From contig JAQGOF010000175.1 in NCBI GenBank assembly GCA_028293745.1, positions 1 through 40,651 on the forward strand: DNA of 40,651 nucleotides. Reading direction: 5' to 3'. The position numbers and the translations under genes are program-made. Within the stretch, counting starts at the first letter, position 1; each line of letters starts with the position of its first letter. The stretch comes from Gammaproteobacteria bacterium (GTDB lineage: Bacteria; Pseudomonadota; Gammaproteobacteria; Steroidobacterales; Steroidobacteraceae). The notes beneath the pieces are model-generated. The model had not been told where the DNA came from, did not search any database, and worked only from the letters and a program-made list of their open reading frames with translations. Shown here one piece after another: positions 1 through 7,900 of this stretch.

Positions 1-354
1 GATCTGGACGATCCGTTCGAAGTTCTCGAGCGGGTATTGTTTGATTTCGCCGGTCTGCTTGTCGCGCGAGACGGTCTTCGCCGAAGTGCCGGCCCCGGCG
101 CAATTGACCAGAATGCGCTCCTGACCGATGGCGACCCGAGCCTTGGCGAATGCGGCGTCGACCTCCTCGTTCGAGGTGACATCGACCAAGCAGAACACCC
201 CACCGAGCTCCCGCGCCACGGCCTCACCCCGTTCGGCGTTGAGGTCGAAAATGGCGACCTTGACCCCGTGCGACGCCAAAAGGCGGGCCGTGGCCTCACC
301 GAGCCCCGACGCGCCGCCGGTGATGACGGCGGAAATGGTTGAATCGAGTTTCAT
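1..354 (-). CDS. SDR family NAD(P)-dependent oxidoreductase (3' end outside window)
   Basis: This is the N-terminal 118 residues of a short-chain dehydrogenase; the gene runs off the left edge. The Rossmann motif TGGASGLG sits at residues 12-19, followed by an acidic FDLN stretch after beta-2 that favours NAD, and the NCAGAG motif near residue 88. The residues after it (SRDKQTGEIKQYPLENFERI) resemble the type II 3-hydroxyacyl-CoA dehydrogenase (HSD10-like) branch, which oxidises 3-hydroxyacyl-CoA in beta-oxidation. The ATG at 354-352 is the natural start, as it places the Rossmann fold a few residues in. A broken acyl-CoA dehydrogenase lies 40 bp upstream on the same strand, which fits an old fatty-acid degradation operon. 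The substrate assignment is inferred; the SDR family call is secure. Confidence 0.88.
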   Translation of the reverse strand, partial: MKLDSTISAVITGGASGLGEATARLLASHGVKVAIFDLNAERGEAVARELGGVFCLVDVTSNEEVDAAFAKARVAIGQERILVNCAGAGTSAKTVSRDKQTGEIKQYPLENFERIVQI

Positions 355-394
355 GGGTCTATTCCTGACGTGGGTTTGGGTGCATCCCGACCCG

Positions 395-568
395 CTACAA
401 CGACCGGGCGATCAGCATCCGCATGATCTCGTTCGAGCCACCGTAGATGCGGCTGATGCGGGCGTCGCATTCGTCCATGTAGCCGCAGCCACCATGGAAC
501 TGCAGGCAGGTGCCGAGAACGTCTCCCTGCAGTTCGGCTGTGAGGAGCTTGGCTAGCCCGTATCCATT
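395..568 (-). pseudogene. Acyl-CoA dehydrogenase C-terminal remnant, 5' truncated
   Basis: The frame ending at the TAG at 397-395 encodes only the last ~53 residues of an acyl-CoA dehydrogenase: AKLLTAELQGDVLGTCLQFH, then GGCGYMDECDARISRIYGG and SNEIMRMLIARSL. In this FAD enzyme family these form the last helices, with the conserved IYGG-[ST]-NEIM flavin-contact motif. The frame closes at a TGA at 571-569 and has no usable start, so homology stops abruptly near 556. The rest of the ~380-residue enzyme is absent and nothing upstream looks like it. I read this as a deletion or rearrangement scar next to the SDR gene. Confidence 0.8.
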
Positions 569-1130
569 TCACTATCAGTTGTTCACACTGCCTTATGATC
601 AGTTATATGAACATGATAAGATGTAAATTTATTGCTGTCAACGCGATCCAGATCACCCTCTCGAGAGCACGACGATCATCGACTATGTCGCGATGTGCGC
701 GCCGATCTGACTGTTCCTGCGGCGACGTCTTTTTGCCTGATCTACAGGTTCAAATCGCAGGTTTGAATTCGGCCAAGCTCACTGACGTCTGCGAACCCGC
801 TTCATCAATGAATTCACGAATTCGCCATCCAGCATCACGTGCCCCGAATTCTCGCCGGCACTCCTGCATGTAGATGGAGTGATCGCGTGGTGTCCATCGC
901 CGCGAATCCCGCGAGCGGTCGCCTTCCCGCTTCCCAAATGTATCCAAAGAAATTCTATTTCTGCGGATTCCAGCGGTCCCTGTCTCGACCCACGAATTTG
1001 TCGAGTTCGCCTTTACGGCCGTTTTCGGCGTGCTAGCCAGACCGACTACTCTTCATCCATCACGATTGTGGGCGGCATGAACGCGATCCGCGCGCAGTCG
1101 TGTTCGGCAGACTGCTCGCACAATTTGTGG
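569..1130. other. Gene-free stretch with AT-rich imperfect palindrome
   Basis: I see no recognisable gene here. The frames that are open show no family signature and no plausible ribosome site. The 572-650 part is strikingly AT-rich for this window and holds an imperfect palindrome at 592-620 with outer arms CTTAT and ATAAG. It may be the surviving promoter or operator of the acyl-CoA dehydrogenase, but this is only a guess. The stretch lies between two pseudogenes, so it is probably rearranged DNA. Confidence 0.4.
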
Positions 1131-1908
1131 TCAGCAGCGAGCGTCAAACAGGCATGCGAAGAGGCGCGCGCATGTATCGAGCGTGTTGTTCAGATCGCGC
1201 ACTTCTGTTACCCGCCACCGCGAAACTCCTCCAAGGTAGAGCGCGTCGCGCGATCTGCGTCGCTCGAGACTTACGACAGGCACCGGAACAACGTCATACA
1301 CAGGAGACAGGCGCCAGCCATCCGGATGCCGCAACAACGCATGGTTCCTCGGATGATCGTCGTTGTTTGTTACGGCAGCGTTGAACACCATCCTACGGAA
1401 CAACTCTGCGCAATCGTGCTGCGGGCGACTTGACCAGCGGCGAAGGTGCTCGGCGAGCAGCGGGTACGACCATCGATCGCGACTGAGATAGTTGTCCTCG
1501 GCGTCCAGCACAGTCAGCGCACTCCGGTCGGTGCGCTCTGGGCGTGCGATTGCATGGGCGTCGCGAAGCAGGTGGCTCGCGGTTGAGTCCAAAGCTCAAA
1601 TAGCCGGCACCGTCTTGTGGTCCGTGGATTAAATAGTCAATTTCTTCGAGGTCGTCCGGACTGCGCTGCAGCTTGTGCTCGATAACGCGCCTGCCCCATG
1701 CGTCCAGCGCGGCATCACGAATGGCTCCGGGAATGCCCTTCAGGTTGGTGAATTCATGGACACTCTTGCCCAGCGGAAGCTGGAATGGGTCGAGCTCGAC
1801 TGCATTCGGTCGCTCAAGGCAGCGGTCGCCATATCGGAATCGACCAATGTACGTCCCGTCGTCCTGACGCGGACCAGCTCGTCAAACTCGTGCAACAGGT
1901 CCGGCGCC
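1131..1908 (-). pseudogene. HipA-family serine/threonine kinase (toxin) pseudogene with internal deletion
   Basis: Two pieces of a HipA-like kinase are seen in order but in different frames. The N-terminal piece (about 1868-1575) reads GTYIGRFRYGDR, then LPLGKSVHEFTNLKGIPGA, AWGRRVIEHKLQ and GAGYLSFGLNREPPA. The C-terminal piece (from about 1560 down to the stop at 1131) carries SALTVLDAEDNYL, RWSYPLLAEHLRR, FNAAVTNNDDHPRNHALL and WRLSPVYDV, which are the HipA_C catalytic Asp-Asn loop and metal-binding region. The segment normally joining them, holding the ATP-binding lysine (AKF) region and glycine-rich loop, about 100 residues, is missing. The start is also frameshifted. HipA proteins phosphorylate glutamyl-tRNA synthetase in toxin-antitoxin systems; this copy cannot be active. 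No HipB antitoxin gene is next to it. Confidence 0.82.
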
Positions 1909-1916
1909 GTGCAGCC

Positions 1917-2906
1917 CTAGTCTTCGACGGGAGACTCTGTCACGCGGCCGTAAGTCTCATGCATCCGGGCAGCCACTTCGGCCATCTTGCGGCGCAGCTC
2001 CGCTGGCTCCAGCACTTCCAGCTCGCCTCCGAAGCATAGCAACCGCGCACATGCCTCGCGCAAAGACCCGACCGGGAGAGTTACCGTGCACCACCCTTCG
2101 GAGTCCGCACCGGGCTCCATCCGTGCCGCCGCTCGGGCGAACGGCGACGTAAATGTTTCCAACATGCTGAGCGCCCACGGGGAGAGGCGGACAGTGGCCT
2201 GATTCGGGTGCAGCTCTTCTTCGAGCCGCTTCGTACTGGCCCTCCAGTAGGCTTCCAGCTCGAAACCCTCTGGCCGCTCGAAGCGCTTCTCAAGAACGTC
2301 CAATTTCAGGATGCGCGCGACGCGATACGTGCGCAGGCCCTCTTCGGTTTGGCCGACCACATACCAGGCGCCGCCCTTGAGCACCAGGCCAAGTGGATCG
2401 ATAACGCGCTGCTTCTCGGATCTCCAGCTTCGATAGCGCATGCGGATCCGGCGTTGCTCCCAGACAGCGCTCGCAACGAGCGGTAACAACTTCGGCCTCT
2501 CCGCCTCCCTGAACCAGGCCGGCGCATCGAGATGGAAACGCGCGCGCATCTTCTCCGCGCCGGCTCGCAGGGGTGCCGGCAGTGCCGACATGAGTTTCTT
2601 CTCGGCGGCGACTAACACCGCATGCAGACCCAGATCAGCCGCCGGTCCGGACAGACCCGTCAGGAACAACGCCTCAGCTTCCTTCTCCGAAAGGCCATTC
2701 AGTTGGGTTCGATAGCCATTCAGCAGCCGATAACCGCCCTCAGCGCCCCTCTCGCTCAAGACCGGGATGCCAGCCGAGCTCAAAGCGTCGATATCGCGAT
2801 AGATCGTACGGAGGGATACGCCGCACTCCTCGGCCAGAGCCTCGGCAGTAGTCAGCCCCCGCGCCTGCAGGGTCGTGAGAATCGAAAGAAGGCGGCTTGC
2901 GCGCAT
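1917..2906 (-). CDS. YafY/DeoR-type HTH regulator with WYL domain
   Basis: A 329-residue transcription factor. Residues ~1-60 form an HTH_11/DeoR-like winged helix (LLSILTTLQARGLTTAEALA, then CGVSLRTIYRDIDALSSAGI), followed by the usual GGYRL wing. Residues ~140-215 form the WYL domain (IRMRYRS..., DPLGLVLKGGAWYVVGQ), and residues ~235-320 the WCX domain. Length and order match the YafY-type family, where WYL is a ligand or nucleic-acid sensor. The ATG at 2906-2904 begins directly before the HTH. It is divergent from the SRPBCC gene at 3108, and the shared intergenic region has clear inverted repeats (2922-2961). Such regulators often control the divergent gene; that link is inferred. Confidence 0.92.
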   Translation of the reverse strand: MRASRLLSILTTLQARGLTTAEALAEECGVSLRTIYRDIDALSSAGIPVLSERGAEGGYRLLNGYRTQLNGLSEKEAEALFLTGLSGPAADLGLHAVLVAAEKKLMSALPAPLRAGAEKMRARFHLDAPAWFREAERPKLLPLVASAVWEQRRIRMRYRSWRSEKQRVIDPLGLVLKGGAWYVVGQTEEGLRTYRVARILKLDVLEKRFERPEGFELEAYWRASTKRLEEELHPNQATVRLSPWALSMLETFTSPFARAAARMEPGADSEGWCTVTLPVGSLREACARLLCFGGELEVLEPAELRRKMAEVAARMHETYGRVTESPVED

Positions 2907-2921
2907 CGCGTGATGATAATA

Positions 2922-2961
2922 GCCATACTTGACATGAATTGGCAGGTATGGCCATGCATAC
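2922..2961. promoter_or_regulatory. Inverted-repeat operator candidate of the WYL regulator
   Basis: GCCATAC (2922-2928) and GTATGGC (2946-2952) form a perfect 7-bp inverted repeat separated by 17 bp. The second arm starts another inverted repeat, GTATG (2946-2950) and CATAC (2957-2961). A good -35-like TTGACA (2929-2934) lies between the first pair of arms, on the plus strand. Placement in the divergent promoter of the WYL gene and the SRPBCC gene fits autoregulation; binding by this protein is inferred. Confidence 0.5.
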
Positions 2962-3107
2962 TGTGTTCACTGCGGAAGGCACAGAGCTTCAGGGAGACTC
3001 CCGGCATGGCCATCAGCTGGACGAATTCGACGTCGATACGGTGCCGGTCAGGACGATCGATGGAAAGAGCCTGTGGTAACCCGGCGGCGCGAAGGAGTCT
3101 GCACAGA

Positions 3108-3620
3108 ATGAATAATGCAAATCATGTTGTACCGGCAGCAGTGCAACTTACGAGCCAGTCAGCGAACGATCCAATCGTCGCGTACGGGAGGCGTGTTCCT
3201 GTTACTCCCGACATCGTTTGTACACGCCGCTTCGAGGCGTCCTGCGATAAGCTGTTCGGTGCATGGGTGAACCCGTCAATCCTGACCAAGTGGTTCTTTA
3301 CAACCGCAATGAGTGAGCTCCACCGGGCGGAATTCGAGCCTTGGGAGGGGGGTAATTGGACCGTCGTCGATCGGCGTGAAGGCGAATATTTCGCAGCAAC
3401 GGGACAGTATCTGCAGATCGATCGGTCACATAGGTTGATATTTACCTTCACGATGCTGCAGCTCTCCGCAGAGTTCGTCCACGTTGTCGTCGACATCGCT
3501 CGGGCAGGAGCCGGAAGCGAGCTGACATTGACGCACGAGTACCTGCCATGGATGGGAACGCGGAGCCCGGAGAAAGGGTGGCACGCGATGTTGGACATGC
3601 TGGCGCGCGCCCTGCGTTGA
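3108..3620 (+). CDS. SRPBCC (AHSA1-like) domain protein
   Basis: A 170-residue protein of the START/Bet v1-like SRPBCC superfamily. The family hallmarks are a first strand (VTPDIVCTRRFEASCDKLFGAW), the turn VNPSILTKWFF, a central E-FEPWEGGNWTVVD strand pair, and the C-terminal helix EKGWHAMLDMLARAL. The phrase GWHAMLD is typical of AHSA1-type proteins encoded with small regulators. These proteins bind hydrophobic ligands in a helix-grip pocket; no ligand can be named. The ATG at 3108 is preceded by GAAGGAG at 3091-3097. The gene is divergent from the WYL regulator, with the repeat-rich promoter between them. Longer upstream extensions in this frame run across the regulator gene and are not believed. 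Confidence 0.82.
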   Translation: MNNANHVVPAAVQLTSQSANDPIVAYGRRVPVTPDIVCTRRFEASCDKLFGAWVNPSILTKWFFTTAMSELHRAEFEPWEGGNWTVVDRREGEYFAATGQYLQIDRSHRLIFTFTMLQLSAEFVHVVVDIARAGAGSELTLTHEYLPWMGTRSPEKGWHAMLDMLARALR

Positions 3621-3948
3621 CTTTCCACATGCGCGGGGGACACGTATTGTCGTCCTGGGACGTCCAAGGAGCTTCCAGGTAAGCGATCCTAGGATGATAC
3701 CGCCAGCGTCCCCTCCCCGATGATACGCCCAGCGCGGGATCGTTGATCGTAGCGTGCGGGCCTGCCTAGTCAGCCTGGTCAAAAAAAGCGTCCGGCACCG
3801 CGCCCGCCGAACGTCTTGAAGCTGGAAGCAGCAAGCTCCGCGCTATCGGGCGTTCCGATGCCTACAGTCTGCGTCTCCTCGCTGACCCAGTTTGCTACCT
3901 TGCGAATATCGGCAAGCTCTGCGTGTCACATTGTCGGTGCGCGGTACC
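3621..3948. other. Intergenic region between convergent SRPBCC and fabZ genes
   Basis: No gene or strong hairpin was recognised. Open frames on the minus strand show no known domain and lack ribosome sites. A short inverted repeat, CCTGG/CCAGG around 3655-3680, is too weak to call a terminator. Confidence 0.4.
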
Positions 3949-4434
3949 TCAATTATCGGAGGTCTGCGTGATCATCAACTCAGCGCTTGCGACTTCGCTA
4001 TCCCCGACGAGCGCACGCGCCGAAAAGTGCTGCGTGCCTTTGACGCTGCGCTCGAGCTGCGCCCGCAGCAGTAGCTGATCGCCCGGCATAACCGGCTTGC
4101 GGAAACGAGCTTTGTCCAGCCCCACAAGATAAGAGCGTGTGGTTTGGTGCGGAAGTGCGCCGGCAGTCACCAGGGACAGGATGCCAGCGGTCTGCGCCAG
4201 CGCTTCGATGACCATCACACCGGGCATCAGCGGCCGGGACGGGAAATGTCCGGGAAAGAACGGTTCGTTGTAAGTCACGTTCTTCACGGCACAAATGCTC
4301 TGTCCCGGGTGAATTTCAAGCACCCGATCGACGAGAAGAAATGGGTGGCGGTGCGGGAGGTGACTAAGGATCGCGCTGATGTCCAAGCTAAGCGGATCAG
4401 TCACGGTCGCGATCCCCGCGCAGTGGAGCGACAA
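3949..4434 (-). CDS. fabZ: 3-hydroxyacyl-[acyl-carrier-protein] dehydratase FabZ
   Basis: A 161-residue hot-dog-fold dehydratase that removes water from 3-hydroxyacyl-ACP in type II fatty acid synthesis, in the cytosol. Hallmarks: LPHRHPFLLVDRV near residues 26-37, then NEPFFPGHFPSRPLMPGVMV and IEALAQ, which give the catalytic His63 and Glu77. Length is slightly above the usual 145-150 because of about 12 extra residues at the start; a GTG a few codons in (VTDPLSLDIS) is an alternative start. The gene is not in the usual lpxD-fabZ-lpxA cluster, so it is probably an extra copy. Its neighbour, a sensor kinase, lies 100 bp upstream on the same strand. Confidence 0.93.
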   Translation of the reverse strand: MSLHCAGIATVTDPLSLDISAILSHLPHRHPFLLVDRVLEIHPGQSICAVKNVTYNEPFFPGHFPSRPLMPGVMVIEALAQTAGILSLVTAGALPHQTTRSYLVGLDKARFRKPVMPGDQLLLRAQLERSVKGTQHFSARALVGDSEVASAELMITQTSDN

Positions 4435-4533
4435 GCCCTCCTAAGGACTTCGACCATGCGCAATGCGGCCCGACACAATGGGCGACCATGCCGTTCGCTT
4501 GCGGTCGGAGTGATCAGACGCACTTCGCTCCCC

Positions 4534-5640
4534 CTAATCCTGCGGTGCACCCAGCTCTTCCGGCAGCTCAAGCGAAAACACGCATCCCTTGCCGGGCAAA
4601 TTGCGCACGAGCACTCTGCCACCATGCGCTTCAAGCGCCTGTTTGGCAATTGCCAGACCCAGTCCAAACCCTGCCCGGTTTTCACCTCGTTGCACGAACG
4701 GATCAAACAAATCAGTAGGTTCTCCACTGGGAAGTCCACCGCACTCGTCTTCAACCTCGATCACTACAGAGTGTTGGTGACGATAACCCCGAACCATGAT
4801 TGCACAACCTTCGCGCGTGAACTTGACGGCATTGCCGAGCACATTACTCAAGGCCGAGCGCAGCAAGCGTCGATCACCGCGGAAATGCAGCGTGTCAGGC
4901 GCGTTGACCCTGAGGTTGATACGTCGCTGCTCAGCAAGGACGCGGGCATCGATTAGTAGTTCAGCGAGCATTACGCACAAATCGAGTGGCTCGCGCGCCA
5001 GCGGGACGTGTTCCGTGAGCCTATCGGCCACGAGAACCTGGTCCACGAGTTCGCGCAGAACCGTCAGATTGCGCAACAATAGGGTCAGCGCCCCATTTTG
5101 TTCCGGTCGCTCGCTCCTGCGCAGAGTTGCTAATGCAATGAAGCTGGTCATCAATGGGCCACGCAACTCGTGTGCAATGAAGGAAACCTTTTGGGAATGA
5201 GCGTGAGCCACCTCAGCGTCACGACGTTCGACGTAGGCCGACACCGCTGCCGCTCGGCCCGCATTGATGAGACGCTGCACACGCCGAAGGGCATTGGTGG
5301 ACACGCTGCCCCCGACCGCATCCACTTCGTCAAGTATGCACTCGGTTAGAATCTCGTACTCGTGAACGACGTCCACCAGATCAAAACCCGCGCGCAGGCG
5401 CTGGGTGCCATGAGCCGCCGAGGCCCTGTCGGAATTGGGTGTAGTTGGAGCCCTGCCGGAACCCTCGTCCGCGCAAACCGATGCGAGCGCCTCCTCCAGG
5501 AAGTGCGGCAGGTGATCCCAGAGCTCGCCACGAGTCAGTTCTTTATCGGGGTGCTCCCGGCCGATGCGCTGAGTCCAGCGTTCCAAGATCGCTGCGCGGC
5601 GACCGGCGAGGAGGCTGCCGAGTTGGATAGTGCTGTTCAC
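4534..5640 (-). CDS. Soluble sensor histidine kinase with N-terminal RsbRD-like region
   Basis: A 368-residue cytosolic histidine kinase without membrane segments. Residues ~1-130 are helical and resemble the RsbRD-type N-terminal domain (LLAGRRAAILERWTQRI..., DLVDVVHEYEILTECI). The dimerisation/H-box is FIAHELRGPL with His157 as the phosphorylated residue. The ATPase part carries NVLGNAVKFT (N-box), EVEDECGGLPSGE (G1) and GFGLGLAIAKQALEAHGG (G2/F), all in good order. It ends in ordinary fashion without a receiver. There is no response regulator next to it, so its partner is elsewhere. FabZ lies downstream on the same strand. Confidence 0.93.
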   Translation of the reverse strand: MNSTIQLGSLLAGRRAAILERWTQRIGREHPDKELTRGELWDHLPHFLEEALASVCADEGSGRAPTTPNSDRASAAHGTQRLRAGFDLVDVVHEYEILTECILDEVDAVGGSVSTNALRRVQRLINAGRAAAVSAYVERRDAEVAHAHSQKVSFIAHELRGPLMTSFIALATLRRSERPEQNGALTLLLRNLTVLRELVDQVLVADRLTEHVPLAREPLDLCVMLAELLIDARVLAEQRRINLRVNAPDTLHFRGDRRLLRSALSNVLGNAVKFTREGCAIMVRGYRHQHSVVIEVEDECGGLPSGEPTDLFDPFVQRGENRAGFGLGLAIAKQALEAHGGRVLVRNLPGKGCVFSLELPEELGAPQD

Positions 5641-6311
5641 AGCATGCCCTTTCCGCGTGTTCGGCGTACGTGACCAAAGCCATGCGGCATGGCATGGCCG
5701 CCGGGCTCCGGTGAAGACGGAGTCTACTCCTGAGGCAAAGCGCCAGCGAGATTTTCCCCGCCGGCGCCGGTTCAGCTCTGTCTATGCGGTGACACCATCT
5801 CGTTACGCAGTGAGAAGTGGCGCGTCGTCTGAATGATGGTCGCGAGATCCTTTTGACGCGGCACAAACAGAGGTTACACCGCAGATAGCGATTTTTTGGC
5901 GGGGCATCGAGCCCTGCGCCTACACGCACCATTCTCGAAGTATCCAGTGGCCACAAGAACTGTTGGCCCAACAGCTGTTAACAAGACTCTTGATTGAAAC
6001 TCCGCGGCCTCCGTCATCAGATTGCCCCCTCGTCCCGATGACGACCCGTCAAAACGCCCGCAGCAATCGAAGGTAATGCGAGAAGTTGTACCTTTGCAGA
6101 AACACGGGCACCTCCAACTCGTCCCTTGCGGGATGTTTCAAACGGCGTCCATACGCTATGATCGGAAAATGAGACTTTGAAGAGCCCGTGCGGTGCGGCT
6201 GTGACACACGTCGACCCCACTGCATGCGCCGTCCGCCGACGCCACTGCGCGTGACGCACCTCACACTAGGCGGTGTTACCCGCTGGTATCGTCGGCGAAC
6301 CCTTTCTAAGC
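5641..6311. other. 670-bp region without a recognisable gene
   Basis: No frame shows a known family. It must hold the promoter of the kinase (minus) and of the DUF2799 lipoprotein (plus). Visible structure: a short palindrome CTGTTGGCCCAACAG at 5960-5974 without a T-run, repeated GCCATGC/GGCATGG words at 5678-5700, and a half-site TGAGAC at 6170-6175 related to the dyad described elsewhere but without its second arm. Confidence 0.4.
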
Positions 6312-6965
6312 ATGGCAAGACTCATGCGCTCATTGAAAACTCCGAAATGGCCAGGGTTGGCTTTGGCCGTAGCAACGCTGGTGACGAGCGGATGCTCGAG
6401 CATGAGCAAAGACGAGTGTCTCGCAGTTGACTGGCGCACTATTGGCTATGAGGATGGCGTGGAGGGTTACCCAGGCGATCATATCGCCCAACACCGAAAG
6501 GCATGCGCCAAGTATGGCGTGCGCGCTGACTTGGAGCTCTATCAGGATGGCCGGAGGCAAGGATTGCGGGAATTCTGCCAACCGATTAATGGCTATCACC
6601 TCGGCGCCCGTGGTGGCAGCTACGGCGGAGTCTGCCCGGCGGAACTGGAACAGCCATTCCTTGCTGCCTTTGATTCCGGTCATGAGCTTTACGAACTCAC
6701 CGCCCGAGTCTTCGCCGCCGAAGCCGAGCTGGAATCGAAGCGCCGAGAGCTCGCCAGGGTCGAGCACGGAATTATCCAGAATTCGGCTGAAGCTATCAGC
6801 GCTGATGCCGCCGCCGACCAGCGCGCCCACGCGGTTCTTGATGCGGCGCAGCTCGCCGAGAAAGCCGGCCGCCTCAAGGTCGAAATTCAAGAGCTCGCTG
6901 AGGACAGCGTTCGCTATCACGGCGATCTGGACGCTTATCGAGCCAATCATCCGCCGATGGGTTGA
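6312..6965 (+). CDS. DUF2799 domain lipoprotein
   Basis: A 217-residue exported protein. A hydrophobic leader (WPGLALAVATLVTSGC) ends at a cysteine that fits lipoprotein processing, although the -3 position is Thr rather than Leu. The mature part opens with DECLAVDWRTIGYEDGVEG and then KYGVRADLELYQDGRRQGL, FCQPINGYHLGARGG and YGGVCPAELEQPFLAAFDSG, which is the DUF2799 signature of repeated Y-x-x-G-R elements. The last ~80 residues are a charged, likely coiled-coil helix (AAEAELESKRRELARVEHGI). ATG 6312 is chosen because it gives the shortest complete signal peptide; ATG 6324 is also possible and a GTG at 6273 is less likely. Function of the family is unknown; outer-membrane attachment is inferred. 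Confidence 0.85.
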   Translation: MARLMRSLKTPKWPGLALAVATLVTSGCSSMSKDECLAVDWRTIGYEDGVEGYPGDHIAQHRKACAKYGVRADLELYQDGRRQGLREFCQPINGYHLGARGGSYGGVCPAELEQPFLAAFDSGHELYELTARVFAAEAELESKRRELARVEHGIIQNSAEAISADAAADQRAHAVLDAAQLAEKAGRLKVEIQELAEDSVRYHGDLDAYRANHPPMG

Positions 6966-7046
6966 CATGGGACTGGCTCGAATTCCAACTAACTCGATGA
7001 TTTGGGCCCGCCGTTGGGGTCGTACACCCCTTGCCGCTGATCTATT

Positions 7047-7113
7047 GTTAACCCGACGCCAGTCCGTTCGGGCTGCGTTCAGCTATAAGCAGACATTCTG
7101 CGCACAGATACTG
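7047..7113 (+). repeat. Promoter-region repeat, copy 1 (partner at 26829-26898)
   Basis: This segment upstream of the His-rich protein gene matches the one upstream of the DUF4382 lipoprotein at 26829-26898. Both start with GTTAAC, share an identical 19-mer CGTTCGGGCTGCGTTCAGC (7065-7083 here) and then a looser match ending in CAGATACTG against CACATACGG. Inside are GTTC direct repeats with 11-bp spacing, like sites of OmpR-type response regulators. This copy keeps only a degenerate form of the TGAGAC dyad. Confidence 0.65.
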
Positions 7114-7133
7114 CACGTCAGGAGTAGCGAGCT

Positions 7134-7559
7134 ATGAAGACAGTCCTTTACGCGGCGCTATTAGGCGCCTGTGCTGCCCCGACGTTTGCAGCCGACGTAG
7201 GTGTGTCGATCAGCATCGGCCAGCCCGGCTTCTACGGGCAAATCGACATTGGCAATGTTCCGCAGCCGCAAGTTGTCTACGCGCAGCCCGTTGTGATTCA
7301 GCGATCGCCGCAGTTTGTTTCAGCCCCGCCGATCTACTTGCACGTGCCACCGGGCCACGAGAAACACTGGCGGAAGCATTGCGCGGAGTACAGTGCCTGC
7401 GGCCGGCCGGTCTATTTTGTGCGCGACGACTGGTACAACAACGAATATGTGCCGCGTTATCAGCATGGTGACGGCGATCGCGGTGGCAGTCATGGGCATG
7501 GTCGGGGTCATGACAAGGGTCATGGCCATGATGAAGACCACGGCCATCACGACAAATGA
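7134..7559 (+). CDS. Small secreted protein with histidine-rich tail
   Basis: A 141-residue exported protein. The signal peptide MKTVLYAALLGACAAPTFA is followed by AD, a good signal peptidase I site. The middle has GVSISIGQPGFYGQIDIGN and PPIYLHVPPGHEKHWRKHC, a conserved block seen in small hypothetical proteins of beta- and gammaproteobacteria, with Cys pairs in HCAEYSACGRPVYF. The last ~30 residues are almost only Gly, His, Asp and Lys, with nine histidines, suggesting metal binding. AGGAG stands at 7120-7124 before the ATG at 7134. The promoter region is repeated before the DUF4382 gene at 26915. Function unknown; periplasmic metal binding is inferred. Confidence 0.85.
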   Translation: MKTVLYAALLGACAAPTFAADVGVSISIGQPGFYGQIDIGNVPQPQVVYAQPVVIQRSPQFVSAPPIYLHVPPGHEKHWRKHCAEYSACGRPVYFVRDDWYNNEYVPRYQHGDGDRGGSHGHGRGHDKGHGHDEDHGHHDK

Positions 7560-7900
7560 TTGAACTTACATCGGCTGTTCATCCTCCCGGCGCCACGGGC
7601 AGTCGATTACGCTCCCGATTGCACCTACCTGCTGCACAGCCACATGGCCAATCAGGTCCTTGAAGAGAGACTGAGGAGCGGCTGAACGAGTTAGCGCGCG
7701 CGGAGAAGCAAGCCGGCCCTTCTACCCCGCCCGCAATTCAGCCGCTCTTCAGACAATAATCTGTGACGCGGGTCGCAGAACTCCCCCGGCTTTCGTCACG
7801 CCGGGCGACGCCAAAGGCCGACATCTTGCTCGCAGTGGGACGTTTGGTCTCATATACGGAACCACAGGGTGATTCAGGTTGCAGTCCGATGGTCGCATCC
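7560..7900. other. Intergenic region with TGAGAC-type dyad
   Basis: No gene is recognised. The main content is the regulatory element at 7818-7859, just upstream of the truncated DUF4382 gene. No clear terminator follows the His-rich protein gene. Confidence 0.5.
7818..7859 (+). promoter_or_regulatory. Dyad site 1 with extended upstream block
   Basis: CCGACATCTTGC (7818-7829), six bases, then TGGGAC-GTTTG-GTCTCA (7836-7852) running into TATACGG. The same arrangement with the same spacing, on the opposite strand, is found at 24357-24323 (site 6). It lies 48 bp upstream of the truncated DUF4382 gene. TTGC...TCATAT could also serve as -35/-10 with an 18-bp spacer. Confidence 0.65.

Noticed and set aside
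750..947. 65-codon minus-strand frame between pseudogenes
   Set aside because: No recognised domain, no ribosome site; not different from chance frames in GC-rich DNA.
2948..3079. 43-codon frame MAMHTVFTAE... ahead of the SRPBCC gene
   Set aside because: Its ATG lies inside the inverted-repeat operator, there is no ribosome site and no known family; possibly a leader but not supported.
2622..3107. Upstream in-frame extension of the SRPBCC gene
   Set aside because: It overlaps the opposite-strand WYL regulator; the ribosome site at 3091 supports ATG 3108.
5731..5748. TGAGGC-AAAGC-GCCAGC upstream of the kinase at 4534
   Set aside because: Only one arm resembles the dyad and the following CATATA-like bases are absent.
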